DNA of 64,000 nucleotides from the NCBI RefSeq assembly GCF_024749045.1, contig NZ_CP087184.1:620001-684000 (forward strand), written 5' to 3'. This DNA is from Pseudomonas sp. B21-028. Lineage in GTDB: Bacteria > Pseudomonadota > Gammaproteobacteria > Pseudomonadales > Pseudomonadaceae. The number at the start of each line of letters is the position of its first letter. Positions within the stretch are counted from its first letter, which is position 1. A program made the translations under genes and the position numbers. This document shows positions 10,686 to 22,577 of the stretch, in pieces. The notes beneath the pieces were generated by a model. That model saw only the letters and a list, made by a program, of their open reading frames with translations, was not told the DNA's origin and searched no databases.

Positions 10686-12083
10686 ATGAACGAAATCACC
10701 GCTCCCGAGCAATACGATCTGCAAACCGCCGCCCTGAAGGTGCCACCGCATTCCATCGAGGCCGAACAGGCCGTGCTCGGTGGTCTGATGCTGGACAACA
10801 ACGCCTGGGAACGCGTGCTCGATCAAGTCTCCGATGGCGATTTCTACCGACATGACCACCGTCTGATCTTCCGTGCTATCGCCAAGCTTGCCGATCAGAA
10901 CATGCCGATCGACGTGGTCACCCTGTCCGAGCAACTGGACAAGGAAGGCCAGACATCCCAGGTCGGCGGCCTCGGTTACTTGGGCGAACTGGCGAAAAAC
11001 ACGCCGTCCGTCGCCAACATCAAGGCCTATGCGCAAATTGTTCGCCAGCGGGCGACGTTGCGTCAGTTGATCGGTATCAGCAACGAAATCGCCGACAGCG
11101 CCTTCAACCCTGAAGGCCGCACCGCCGAAGAGATCCTCGACGAAGCCGAACGGCAGATCTTCCAGATCGCCGAAGCCCGGCCGAAGACTGGCGGGCCGGT
11201 AGGGGTCAACGAGTTGCTGACCAAGGCCATCGACCGTATCGACACCCTGTTCAACACCGACAACGCGATCACCGGTTTGTCGACCGGCTACACCGACCTC
11301 GACGAGAAGACCAGCGGCCTGCAACCGTCCGACCTGATCATCGTTGCCGGCCGTCCTTCCATGGGTAAGACCACCTTTGCGATGAACCTGGTGGAAAACG
11401 CCGTGCTGCGCAGCGACAAGGCGGTCCTGGTGTATTCCCTCGAGATGCCAGGCGAATCGCTGATCATGCGTATGCTGTCGTCCCTGGGGCGTATCGACCA
11501 GACCAAGGTCCGTTCCGGCCAACTGGAAGACGACGACTGGCCGCGCCTGACCTCGGCGGTCAACCTGCTCAACGACCGCAAGCTGTTCATCGATGACACC
11601 GCCGGCATCAGCCCGTCGGAAATGCGCGCCCGGACCCGCCGCCTGGTGCGGGAGCACGGTGATGTCGCGCTGATCATGATCGACTACCTGCAACTGATGC
11701 AGATCCCGGGCTCCAGCGGCGATAACCGGACCAACGAGATCTCCGAAATCTCCCGTTCCCTCAAGGCCCTGGCCAAGGAATTCAACTGCCCGGTCGTGGC
11801 CTTGTCCCAGCTGAACCGCTCCCTGGAACAACGTCCCAACAAGCGTCCGGTGAACTCCGACTTGCGGGAATCCGGAGCGATCGAGCAGGACGCCGACGTC
11901 ATCATGTTCGTATACCGCGACGAGGTGTATCACCCCGAGACGGAACACAAGGGCATCGCCGAAATCATCATCGGCAAGCAGCGGAACGGCCCGATCGGCT
12001 TTATCCGCCTGGCGTTCATTGGTAAGTACACGCGGTTCGAGAACTTGGCGCCGGGCAGCTACAACTTCGATGACGATGAGTGA
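10686..12083 (+). CDS. dnaB: Replicative DNA helicase DnaB
   Basis: Hexameric 5'-to-3' helicase that unwinds DNA at the replication fork and contacts DnaG. 465 residues: N-terminal domain with the conserved PPHSIEAEQAVLGGLMLDN segment, then the RecA-like domain with Walker A GRPSMGKTT (about residues 222-230) and the DnaB motif RESGAIEQDADVIMFVYRDE. I use the ATG at 10686; a GTG six bases upstream is in frame and cannot be excluded. No obvious strong RBS is visible. Confidence 0.97.
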   Translation: MNEITAPEQYDLQTAALKVPPHSIEAEQAVLGGLMLDNNAWERVLDQVSDGDFYRHDHRLIFRAIAKLADQNMPIDVVTLSEQLDKEGQTSQVGGLGYLGELAKNTPSVANIKAYAQIVRQRATLRQLIGISNEIADSAFNPEGRTAEEILDEAERQIFQIAEARPKTGGPVGVNELLTKAIDRIDTLFNTDNAITGLSTGYTDLDEKTSGLQPSDLIIVAGRPSMGKTTFAMNLVENAVLRSDKAVLVYSLEMPGESLIMRMLSSLGRIDQTKVRSGQLEDDDWPRLTSAVNLLNDRKLFIDDTAGISPSEMRARTRRLVREHGDVALIMIDYLQLMQIPGSSGDNRTNEISEISRSLKALAKEFNCPVVALSQLNRSLEQRPNKRPVNSDLRESGAIEQDADVIMFVYRDEVYHPETEHKGIAEIIIGKQRNGPIGFIRLAFIGKYTRFENLAPGSYNFDDDE

Positions 12084-12177
12084 CCTGTGGGAGCGGGCTT
12101 GCTCGCGAAGGCGGTGTGCCAGACAACCTCGGCATCGACTGACACACCGCCTTCGCGAGCAAGCCCGCTCCCACAGG
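12084..12177. repeat. REPIN (paired REP palindromes)
   Basis: Inverted pair CCTGTGGGAGCGGGCTTGCTC ... and its complement, with GCGAAGGCGGTGTG / CACACCGCCTTCGC extending the stem. It starts at the dnaB stop codon. Confidence 0.9.
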
Positions 12178-12273
12178 GGCACCGCCAATTTCCGACCATA
12201 GCCGTCGGAATTGGTCAAATTTTGTGCTATATTCCGCCCCCGCGATTTTTCATCTTTTATACCGGTCATCGAC

Positions 12274-14589
<2,316 letters not shown>

Positions 14590-14710
14590 TCGCCAAGCCC
14601 ATCGCAAACGCCAGCCTAAGTGCTGGCGTTTTGCTTTCTAGCGGCAGTGCTACTCCTTTGCTATCGTGGCGCCCGCCCCTGTTCCGGGAGGTCAAGCGTG
14701 GTGATGCCTT

Positions 14711-14840
14711 TGTGGCGAGGGAGCTCGCTCCCGCTGGGCTGCGCAGCAGCCCCGATCAACCGACAGTGCCTCCCTGGCAGCTTGCATCATCCATATTGCG
14801 ACGGCTTCGCCGCCGAGCGGGAGCAAGCTCCCTCGCCACA
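14711..14840. repeat. Long inverted repeat, hybrid REP type
   Basis: Arms TGTGGCGAGGGAGC (14711-14724) and GCTCCCTCGCCACA (14827-14840), followed inward by GCTGGGCTGCGCAGCAGCCC. The outer arm combines the GTGGCGAGGG start of the second REP class in this window with the GAGCTCGCTC core of the first. It fills most of the 300 bases between the YgiQ gene and the next gene. Confidence 0.8.
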
Positions 14841-14890
14841 GAGGCCGTGTTGCTAAAGCGTTGACCTTCAGATTTCCAAGGACGATTGAA

Positions 14891-15811
14891 ATGAGCACCC
14901 CGTTACCCGGCATCGGCATGGACTACAGTCCCTCCCAGTTCATGGCCCGCCAACGCATCGAAAGCCAGATCAACCTGCCGCGACTGTTCGCCGCCATTGA
15001 CGCCGACCCCGGCATCGTCGGCGCTGGCGTGGTGTATATCGATGCGGAGTTCAACGTGGTGACCCTGCGGGAATTCAAGCCGATCTGCAGCATCAAGCCC
15101 AAGCGGATCATCTTGCGCGAGGCGCAGAAGTACATCGCCCCGGCCCAGTTTGCCCAACAGGTACAGGACAATCCCCGGGAGTCGCGATTGGTCGGGGAGG
15201 CAATTAACACCAGTTTATCGTGTGCCGGAGCCGTTATCGGTTGGGTCGTGGTACTTAGCGGTTCTGTTGCCGTCCCGTTTTCAGCAGGCGCCAGCAGTGT
15301 GATCGCTGCTCTCGGCTATACGGCTGCCGTCGCCAGTACTGCTCAGTGTTTTGCGAGCGGCTATCGCGTAAGCAATGAAATAAGCAATCCTTCCCGAAAT
15401 GATCAGCTCGACAGTGAAGAGTGGTATCAGTACACGATGATTGCGCTGGACGCCGCGTCCCTGGTTGGGGTGGGTGCGTCTTCGCTGACGACTCTCAAGC
15501 TGGTCAGATTGAATAAAGCTACGACAGGTAAAAGTGTGCGGGAGGTGCTCAGGGGGCTCAATCGACAAGAGCGGGCCAAATTGACCAAGGAGTTGTTGAG
15601 TATCAATGACCCTCGTTTGACTTCAAAACTGCTCAAGCTGAAGCAGTTGTCCGGTGAACTCCCCAAACGCTTCACATCGACTCAGCTCAAGCATGCAACG
15701 GTCACGCAGATACGGGACGCTTTGGGGGCTGCTATCGGCCTCACCGGAAGCGCAATTTCCGGGAATGTCCGCACCATTGCCGTAGGCCTGTATGAAGAGA
15801 TTGACCAATGA
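14891..15811 (+). CDS. Unrecognised protein with a central hydrophobic region, first of a coupled pair
   Basis: 306 residues; I do not recognise the family. The first 105 residues are soluble-looking and contain GIVGAGVVYIDAEFNVVTLREF. Residues about 107-160 are strongly hydrophobic and small-residue-rich, enough for two membrane segments or a membrane-inserting hairpin. The rest is helical and polar with repeated Leu-Lys stretches. No signal peptide. The start at 14891 follows AAGGA by eight bases. From the hydrophobic part on, codon use shifts toward A/T-rich codons. The stop overlaps the next ATG by four bases. One reading is an effector-like protein with a membrane partner; a housekeeping membrane function is equally possible. 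Confidence 0.75.
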   Translation: MSTPLPGIGMDYSPSQFMARQRIESQINLPRLFAAIDADPGIVGAGVVYIDAEFNVVTLREFKPICSIKPKRIILREAQKYIAPAQFAQQVQDNPRESRLVGEAINTSLSCAGAVIGWVVVLSGSVAVPFSAGASSVIAALGYTAAVASTAQCFASGYRVSNEISNPSRNDQLDSEEWYQYTMIALDAASLVGVGASSLTTLKLVRLNKATTGKSVREVLRGLNRQERAKLTKELLSINDPRLTSKLLKLKQLSGELPKRFTSTQLKHATVTQIRDALGAAIGLTGSAISGNVRTIAVGLYEEIDQ

Positions 15812-16269
15812 AGGATCAACCCAGTATCCGCAGTTTTCTATTCAGATATTTTCCCGTTTTCATCGGGGCGATATTGGCATCGATCTTTGCTTTGGCATGT
15901 GCGATTCCGCTGTTCTTTGACAGCTATTTTCGCAACCTTCCCCTGGCCGAAGGCGCGAAGTGGTCTTTCCTGAGTGGGATTGCCCTCACCCTTGTCATCG
16001 TGCATTGCAATTTCATGATTGCGCGCGGACGTCCTCGCTGGGTGGTGCCGTTGGTAATAGTGCTGGGGCTTTGCTTTTTATGTGTACTGCCTACGATTGA
16101 ATATCGTCCCAACAGACTGATCTACAGTTTAAGTCTGCTTTTTTCATTGCTTGCTCTGCTCCTTCTCAACAGCAAACGCCACCGGGAAATGCGCAGCAAA
16201 CTCGTCGAAATTCGCCTCCAGCGTGAACGCCTCACCCAAGCGATAAAGACCTCGCGCGCCCGCCGCTGA
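15808..16269 (+). CDS. Small four-helix membrane protein, partner of the preceding gene
   Basis: 153 residues with four clear hydrophobic segments (about 12-34, 52-72, 80-98, 104-122) and a basic, polar C-terminal tail (about 123-153) that should stay in the cytoplasm. No recognised family. It starts within the stop codon of the preceding gene (ATGA), so it is translationally coupled. Base composition is visibly lower in G+C than neighbours (runs such as TTTTTTCATTGC), hinting at transfer. A membrane immunity or partner role is a guess from the arrangement. Confidence 0.75.
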   Translation: MKDQPSIRSFLFRYFPVFIGAILASIFALACAIPLFFDSYFRNLPLAEGAKWSFLSGIALTLVIVHCNFMIARGRPRWVVPLVIVLGLCFLCVLPTIEYRPNRLIYSLSLLFSLLALLLLNSKRHREMRSKLVEIRLQRERLTQAIKTSRARR

Positions 16270-16444
16270 GTCGATTCGCTACGATCCTCGCCACATTTAT
16301 GTGCACTTCTGTGCACGGGAAGTCGGGCATCGTTCGGTTTTAGTGCTCTACTGCCTTGAGTAGACGAAGAAAGTGTCCGGCCAGCCTGCGTGGCATAAGT
16401 CTTGCGCCGCTTTCTATTCCGCCCAGGTTTGCAGGAGGCACGCC

Positions 16445-19400
16445 GTGTCGATCCATGTCGCATTGCATCACGTCACGCATTACCGCTACGACCGGGCCGT
16501 TGAACTCGGCCCGCAGATCGTGCGCCTGCGCCCCGCGCCCCACAGCCGTACGCGGATTCTTTCCTATGCGTTGAAGGTTTCGCCTGAGCAGCACTTCATC
16601 AACTGGCAGCAGGATCCCCAAGGCAACTACCTGGCACGCCTGGTATTCCCTGAAAAAACCAAAGAACTGCGGATCGAGGTCGATCTGCTGGCGGAAATGG
16701 CGGTGTTCAATCCGTTCGATTTTTTCCTCGAACCCTACGCCGAAAAGATTCCATTCACCTACGGGGCCGATGAGAAACACGAGCTGATGCCGTACCTGGA
16801 GACGTTGCCGCTGACGCCGAAATTCAAGGCGTACCTGGATGGCATCGACCGCACGCCGCTGCCGGCGGTGGATTTCCTGGTGGCGCTCAACCAGCGCCTG
16901 CACGACGACATCAGTTATTTGATCCGCATGGAGCCCGGTGTCCAGACCCCGGAACATACCCTGGAGCAGGCGTCGGGTTCCTGCCGCGACTCGGCCTGGC
17001 TGCTGGTGCAACTGTTGCGTCACCTGGGCCTGGCTGCGCGGTTCGTCTCCGGTTACCTGATCCAGTTGACCGCCGATGTGAAAAGCCTCGACGGCCCATC
17101 CGGTACCGAAGTGGATTTCACCGACCTGCACGCCTGGTGCGAGGTCTACCTGCCCGGTGCTGGCTGGATCGGCCTGGATGCGACGTCCGGCCTGTTTGCC
17201 GGCGAGGGGCATATTCCGCTGGCTTGCAGCCCCGATCCTTCGTCGGCTGCGCCGATCACCGGCCTGGTGGAACCCTGCGAGTGCGAATTCAGCCATGAGA
17301 TGGCCGTGGAACGGGTCTGGGAAGCGCCGCGGGTGACCAAGCCCTACACGGAAGAACAATGGCTGGCGATCCAGACATTGGGCCGACAGATCGATGCTGA
17401 CCTGCTGGAAGGCGATGTGCGGCTGACCATGGGTGGCGAGCCGACCTTCGTTTCCATTGATGACCCGGACGGCGCCGAGTGGAACACCGCGGCCCTCGGC
17501 CCGGACAAGCGCCGGCTCTCCGCCGAGCTGTTCCAGCGCATGCGCAAGCACTACGCGCCCCAAGGGTTGGTGCATTTCGGCCAGGGCAAGTGGTACCCCG
17601 GCGAGCAGTTGCCGCGCTGGTCCCTCAACTGCTACTGGCGGCGTGACGGCGTGCCGATCTGGCGCAACAGCGCCTTGATCGCGGACGAGCAGCAGGACTA
17701 CGGCGCCGATGGCGAGATGGCCGGGCGTTTTCTGAACAGCGTCGCTGAGCGTTTGAACATTCCTGCGCGCTTCGTGTTTCCGGCCTACGAAGACAACTTC
17801 TACTACCTCTGGCGCGAAGGCGCGTTGCCCTCCAATGTCAGCGCCCAGGACCCACGCCTGGACGATGCCCTGGAGCGGGCACGCTTGCGCAAGGTCTTCA
17901 GCCAGGGCCTGGACAAAGTGATCGGCCAGGTCCTGCCACTGGCCCGCACCGCCAAGGGCGACCAATGGCAGAGCGGTCGCTGGTACCTGCGAGACAACCA
18001 CTGCCGATTGGTGCCGGGGGATTCGCCCCTGGGTTATCGCTTGCCGCTGGCGTCCCAACCATGGGTGACGGCGGCCGAATATCCGTTCATCCATCCCACC
18101 GACCCGAACCAGGATTTGCCCGAGCTACCCGACGCCGCACAACTGGCCCGCCACGGCGAGGCGTTGATCGAAGAGGATCGCGTACCGGAAATCGACGTGT
18201 CCGCCGACTGGCTGACCCGCACCGCCTTCTGCGCCGAGGCCCGCGAGGGTCGGTTGTATCTGTTCATGCCGCCCCTGGAGCGGGTTGAGGATTACCTTGA
18301 ACTGGTCAGCGCCATCGAGGCCACGGCCGAGGAACTGCAGTGCCCGGTGCTGTTGGAAGGCTACGAGCCACCGAGCGATCCACGCCTGGGCAACTTCCGC
18401 ATCACGCCGGATCCGGGGGTGATTGAAGTGAACGTGCAGCCGTCGGCGTCTTGGGATGAGTTGGTCGAGCGCACCGAATTCCTCTACGAGCAGGCCCGGC
18501 AAAACCGACTGACCACCGAGAAGTTCATGATCGATGGCCGGCACACCGGTACGGGCGGCGGCAACCATTTCGTTCTTGGCGGTGCGACACCGGCTGACTC
18601 ACCGTTTTTGCGACGCCCCGATCTGCTGCGCAGCCTGATCAGCTACTGGCATAACCATCCGTCCTTGTCCTACCTGTTTTCCGGATTGTTCATCGGCCCG
18701 ACGTCCCAGGCGCCCCGGGTGGACGAAGCCCGTAACGACGCGCTGTACGAATTGGAAATCGCCTTTGCGCAGATGCCTGAGCCCGGCGAGGAGTGCCCGC
18801 CCTGGCTGGTTGACCGGTTGTTGCGCAACTTGCTGATCGACGTGACCGGCAACACCCACCGTGCCGAATTCTGTATCGACAAGCTCTATTCGCCGGACGG
18901 CGCGACAGGGCGTCTCGGCCTGCTGGAACTGCGTGCCTTTGAAATGCCTCCCCACGCCCGTATGAGCCTGGCCCAGCAATTACTGCTGCGGGCGCTGGTG
19001 GCGCGGTTCTGGCGCGAACCCTATGCGCCGGCAAAGCTGGCGCGCTGGGGCACCGAGCTGCATGACCGGTTTCTGTTGCCCCATTTCATCGAGCAGGACT
19101 TCGCCGATGTCATCGAAGAGCTGAATACCGCCGGTTACCCGTTGCGGGCCGAGTGGTTCGCCGCGCACTTGGAGTTCCGCTTCCCGAAGGTGGGCGATTA
19201 CGCGGCAGGCGGTATCGAGTTGCAGTTGCGCCAGGCCCTGGAACCTTGGCATGTACTGGGCGAGGAGGGTGCAGTCGGTGGCACTGTGCGCTATGTCGAT
19301 TCATCCCTGGAGCGCTTGCAGGTCAAGCTCAGTGGCCTGGCGCCGCAACGGTATCTGCTGACGTGCAACGGGGTGCCGGTACCGCTGCAACCCACCGGCC

Positions 19401-19738
19401 GGGTCGGAGAATTCGTCGCCGGGGTGCGTTTCCGTGCCTGGCAGCCGGCCAATTGCCTGCAACCGACCATCCCGGTCCACGCGCCGCTGGTCTTCGATCT
19501 GCTCGACACCTGGATGCAACGTTCCGTGGGCGGTTGCCAGTACCACGTGGCTCACCCGGGCGGGCGCAATTACGACAGCCTGCCGGTGAATGCCAACGAG
19601 GCCGAGAGCCGGCGGATGGCGCGCTTCTTCCGTCTGGGACACACACCTGGGAAACTGCCGATACCCAGCCTGGCGGTGGATGACGAGTTTCCCCTGACAC
19701 TCGATCTGCGACGTTTTCAGGGAGCCCTGAACACATAA
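16445..19738 (+). CDS. Transglutaminase-like / DUF2126 protein
   Basis: 1097-residue protein. The N-terminal part is a bacterial transglutaminase-like fold with triad Cys180 (GSCRDSAW), His229 (DLHAWCEV) and Asp245 (GLDATSGL). The remaining 700 residues match the DUF2126 type, a region found only with such transglutaminases. GTG at 16445 is chosen because AGGAGG lies six bases upstream and the conserved beta-strand SIHVALHHVTHYRYD starts there. It heads a three-gene set with an ATP-grasp/alpha-E gene and a second transglutaminase. Iyer and colleagues predicted such sets to make or modify peptides; no substrate is known. Confidence 0.9.
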   Translation: MSIHVALHHVTHYRYDRAVELGPQIVRLRPAPHSRTRILSYALKVSPEQHFINWQQDPQGNYLARLVFPEKTKELRIEVDLLAEMAVFNPFDFFLEPYAEKIPFTYGADEKHELMPYLETLPLTPKFKAYLDGIDRTPLPAVDFLVALNQRLHDDISYLIRMEPGVQTPEHTLEQASGSCRDSAWLLVQLLRHLGLAARFVSGYLIQLTADVKSLDGPSGTEVDFTDLHAWCEVYLPGAGWIGLDATSGLFAGEGHIPLACSPDPSSAAPITGLVEPCECEFSHEMAVERVWEAPRVTKPYTEEQWLAIQTLGRQIDADLLEGDVRLTMGGEPTFVSIDDPDGAEWNTAALGPDKRRLSAELFQRMRKHYAPQGLVHFGQGKWYPGEQLPRWSLNCYWRRDGVPIWRNSALIADEQQDYGADGEMAGRFLNSVAERLNIPARFVFPAYEDNFYYLWREGALPSNVSAQDPRLDDALERARLRKVFSQGLDKVIGQVLPLARTAKGDQWQSGRWYLRDNHCRLVPGDSPLGYRLPLASQPWVTAAEYPFIHPTDPNQDLPELPDAAQLARHGEALIEEDRVPEIDVSADWLTRTAFCAEAREGRLYLFMPPLERVEDYLELVSAIEATAEELQCPVLLEGYEPPSDPRLGNFRITPDPGVIEVNVQPSASWDELVERTEFLYEQARQNRLTTEKFMIDGRHTGTGGGNHFVLGGATPADSPFLRRPDLLRSLISYWHNHPSLSYLFSGLFIGPTSQAPRVDEARNDALYELEIAFAQMPEPGEECPPWLVDRLLRNLLIDVTGNTHRAEFCIDKLYSPDGATGRLGLLELRAFEMPPHARMSLAQQLLLRALVARFWREPYAPAKLARWGTELHDRFLLPHFIEQDFADVIEELNTAGYPLRAEWFAAHLEFRFPKVGDYAAGGIELQLRQALEPWHVLGEEGAVGGTVRYVDSSLERLQVKLSGLAPQRYLLTCNGVPVPLQPTGRVGEFVAGVRFRAWQPANCLQPTIPVHAPLVFDLLDTWMQRSVGGCQYHVAHPGGRNYDSLPVNANEAESRRMARFFRLGHTPGKLPIPSLAVDDEFPLTLDLRRFQGALNT

Positions 19739-19775
19739 GGACGCTGAAGAGGTTTACCTTTGATTAGGGGATTTT

Positions 19776-19848
19776 CTGTGGCAAGAGAGATTTTCTCTGG
19801 CAAGAGGATTTCTGTGGCAAGGGATTTTATGTGGCGAGGGGATTTATC
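19776..19848 (+). repeat. Degenerate short tandem repeats of a REP end
   Basis: Four successive 17-20-base units of the form TGTGGCAAGAGGATTT, drifting toward the GTGGCGAGGGGATTT beginning of the adjoining REP at 19831. They look like partial duplications of the REP arm. Confidence 0.7.
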
Positions 19849-19948
19849 CCCGTTGGGCTGTGCAGCAGCCCCAATCCAGGCACTGCGGTGTAGCAGGCAT
19901 TAATAGGGGGGGGCTTCGCCCTCCAACGGGGATAAATCCCCTCGCCAC
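19831..19948. repeat. Paired REP element, GTGGCGAGGGGATTTATCCCC class
   Basis: Inverted arms GTGGCGAGGGGATTTATCCC (19831 on) and its complement ending at 19948, with inner CGTTGGG/CCAACG. A further partial arm CCCCTCGCCACA follows to about 19968. Together with the preceding tandem units it occupies the 352-base gap before 20091. Confidence 0.88.
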
Positions 19949-20090
19949 GGAAAATCCCCTCGCCACATATAACCCCCTCCTACAGAGGTATTGCGCCAGT
20001 CAGGCCATTCACATGCCAAGCCATGGCATCTATCCGGGCATCACGCCCTTGCGCTAGTCTCACCTTTCATTGCCGTCTGCCGAGTTCTCC

Positions 20091-22577
20091 ATGCCCGATC
20101 TGCTTGACCGCTACCCGCTGACACCGGGCACCTATCACGAACTGCTGGACGACAGCGGCGCGGTGCGTCCGCACTGGCGGCGGCTGTTCGACCAGTTGCA
20201 GCGCAGCACGCCGGCCCAGCTGATGCAGCGTCAGGCCTTGCTGGCGCGACAGATCCAGGAAAATGGCGTCACCTATAACGTCTATGCCGATCCGAAGGGC
20301 GCCGACCGGCCATGGGAGCTGGACCTGCTGCCCCATGTCATCGATGCGCGGGAATGGAAACAACTGTCGGCCGGTATTGCCCAACGTGCACGGTTGCTCA
20401 ATGCGGTGCTGGCCGACCTCTACGGGCCGCAACGGCTGATCAGCGAAGGCCTGTTGCCGGCGGAGCTGGTGTTCGGGCACAACAATTTCCTCTGGCCCTG
20501 CCAGGGCATCAGCCCGCCGGAGGGGATTTTCCTGCATTTGTATGCGGTGGATCTGGCGCGCACGCCCGATGGGCGCTGGTGGGTCACGGCGGATCGGACC
20601 CAGGCACCCTCCGGGGCCGGTTATGCGCTGGAAAATCGCATGATCGTCTCCCGCGCCTTTCCCGACCTCTATCGCGACTTGAAGGTCCAGCACCTGTCCG
20701 GTTTCTTTCGCACCTTGCAGGAAACCCTCGCCCGCCAGGCCCCCAGTGATGGCGAGCCGCCCCTGGTGGTGCTGTTGACGCCGGGGCGCTTCAACGAAAG
20801 CTATTTCGAACACCTGTACCTGGCGCGCCAGCTTGGCTATCCGCTGGTGGAGGGGGGCGACCTGACTGTTCGCGACGCCACGGTCTACCTCAAGACCCTC
20901 AGCGGGCTGCGTCGGGTCCACGCGATCATGCGCCGGCTCGACGATGACTTTTGCGATCCGCTGGAGCTGCGTACCGATTCGGCCCTGGGTGTGCCGGGGC
21001 TGTTGGAGGCGGTGCGCCAGGGCCGCGTGCTGGTGGCCAACGCCTTGGGCAGCGGCATGCTCGAGTCGCCGGGCCTGCTGGGGTTCCTGCCGAAGATCTG
21101 CCAGTTCCTGTTCGGCGAGGACCTGCTGCTGCCGTCCATCGCCACCTGGTGGTGCGGTGAGCCGCCGGTGCTGGCCCAGGCCCTGGAAAAGCTGCCTCAG
21201 TTGTTGATCAAGCCGGCGTTCCCGTCCCAGAGCTTCAAGCCGGTGTTCGGCCGAGACCTGAGCCAGGAGCAGCGCGGCCGTCTGGCGGCGCGGATCCAGG
21301 CGCGGCCTTACGCTTACGTGGCCCAGGAGTTGGCGCAGCTGTCCCAGGCCCCGGTCTGGCAGGCCGAGGACGGCCTGTTGCAGCCGCGGGCCATTGGCAT
21401 GCGCGTGTACGCGGTGTCCGGCGAGGACGATTATCGGGTGCTGCCGGGCGGCTTGACCCGGGTGGCGGCCGAGGCCGATGCCGAAGTGGTGTCGATGCAG
21501 CGCGGCGGCGCGAGCAAGGACACCTGGGTGCTGGGAGAGCAGGCACCTGGCAGCGAACTATGGAAGACCCAGCGCACTGTGGGCGTTCACGATCTGGTCC
21601 GGCGGGATCCGTACCTGCCGTCCCGGGTGGTGGAGAACCTGTTCTGGTTCGGCCGTTATTGCGAACGTTGCGATGACAGCGCGCGGCTGTTGCGGATCAT
21701 GCTGGCGCGTTATGTCGATGGTGATGATCCGCAGGCCCTGAAATCGGCGGTGTCCCTGGGGGAGAGCCTGATGCTGCTGCCCGAAGAAGGCGAGCTGCCC
21801 GAGCGTCTGCTGGCGGCGTTGCTGGGCGACGATTGGTCGTTCAGCCTGCGCTCCAACCTGCAGCGCCTGCAATGGGCGGCCTCGCAGGTGCGTGGCAAGC
21901 TGTCCCGAGAGAATTGGCAGGCGCTGGTGGAGTTGCAGCGCGAGGCCCTGGAGCTGGAAACCGGCGAAGCGGATTTCGGCGAGCTGCTGGATTTCCTCAA
22001 TCGGCTGGTGATGTCCCTGGCGGCGCTTTCCGGCTTCGCCCTGGACGACATGACCCGCGACGAAGGCTGGCGCTTCCTGGTGATCGGCCGGCGCCTGGAG
22101 CGCCTGCAATTTCTCAGCAGCAGCCTGGCCGCGTTCCTGCGGGGCGAGGCGGCGTTCGACCAGGCCGGGCTGGAATGGCTGCTGGAGCTGGGCAACAGCA
22201 GCATCACTTACCGCTCGCGCTACCTGGCGGTCGCCCAGCTGATCCCTGTGCTCGACCTGTTGCTGCTGGACGAGCAGAACCCCCATGCAGTGCTCTTCCA
22301 GTTGAAACTGGTGACCCGTACCCTCAAACGCCTGAACGATGACTTCGGCGCGCCCAGGGAAACCGCGCTGCCGGAGTTGGTCACGCGCCTGTCGCGCTTT
22401 GACCTGCGGTGCCTGGAGAATCCACTGTTCGGCGAAGCCAGCCTGCGCGCGGCGCTCGATGGCCTGGCCGACCTGTTGCAGGAAGTGGCCGATGTCAGCG
22501 GCCAGGTCTCGGATCGCCTGGCGTTGCGTCATTTTGCCCACGTCGATGACGTCAGCCAACGCACGGTGTCCGTATGA
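20091..22577 (+). CDS. Circularly permuted ATP-grasp protein fused to an alpha-E domain
   Basis: 828 residues. The first 470 or so are a circularly permuted ATP-grasp of the DUF404/DUF407 type (NVYADPKGADRPWELDLLP, GHNNFLWPCQGI, then LLIKPAF and a Pro-rich nucleotide-binding end), predicted to form amide or peptide bonds. The C-terminal 320 residues are an all-helical alpha-E domain (RVVENLFWFGRYCERCDDSARLLR). In many genomes these are two genes. ATG at 20091 begins the conserved region; only a weak GAG lies upstream. The stop overlaps the next gene by four bases. Confidence 0.9.
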   Translation: MPDLLDRYPLTPGTYHELLDDSGAVRPHWRRLFDQLQRSTPAQLMQRQALLARQIQENGVTYNVYADPKGADRPWELDLLPHVIDAREWKQLSAGIAQRARLLNAVLADLYGPQRLISEGLLPAELVFGHNNFLWPCQGISPPEGIFLHLYAVDLARTPDGRWWVTADRTQAPSGAGYALENRMIVSRAFPDLYRDLKVQHLSGFFRTLQETLARQAPSDGEPPLVVLLTPGRFNESYFEHLYLARQLGYPLVEGGDLTVRDATVYLKTLSGLRRVHAIMRRLDDDFCDPLELRTDSALGVPGLLEAVRQGRVLVANALGSGMLESPGLLGFLPKICQFLFGEDLLLPSIATWWCGEPPVLAQALEKLPQLLIKPAFPSQSFKPVFGRDLSQEQRGRLAARIQARPYAYVAQELAQLSQAPVWQAEDGLLQPRAIGMRVYAVSGEDDYRVLPGGLTRVAAEADAEVVSMQRGGASKDTWVLGEQAPGSELWKTQRTVGVHDLVRRDPYLPSRVVENLFWFGRYCERCDDSARLLRIMLARYVDGDDPQALKSAVSLGESLMLLPEEGELPERLLAALLGDDWSFSLRSNLQRLQWAASQVRGKLSRENWQALVELQREALELETGEADFGELLDFLNRLVMSLAALSGFALDDMTRDEGWRFLVIGRRLERLQFLSSSLAAFLRGEAAFDQAGLEWLLELGNSSITYRSRYLAVAQLIPVLDLLLLDEQNPHAVLFQLKLVTRTLKRLNDDFGAPRETALPELVTRLSRFDLRCLENPLFGEASLRAALDGLADLLQEVADVSGQVSDRLALRHFAHVDDVSQRTVSV

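Noticed and set aside
14590..14890. Short reading frames between the YgiQ gene and the gene at 14891
   Set aside because: They lie in the hybrid REP inverted repeat and have no start signals.
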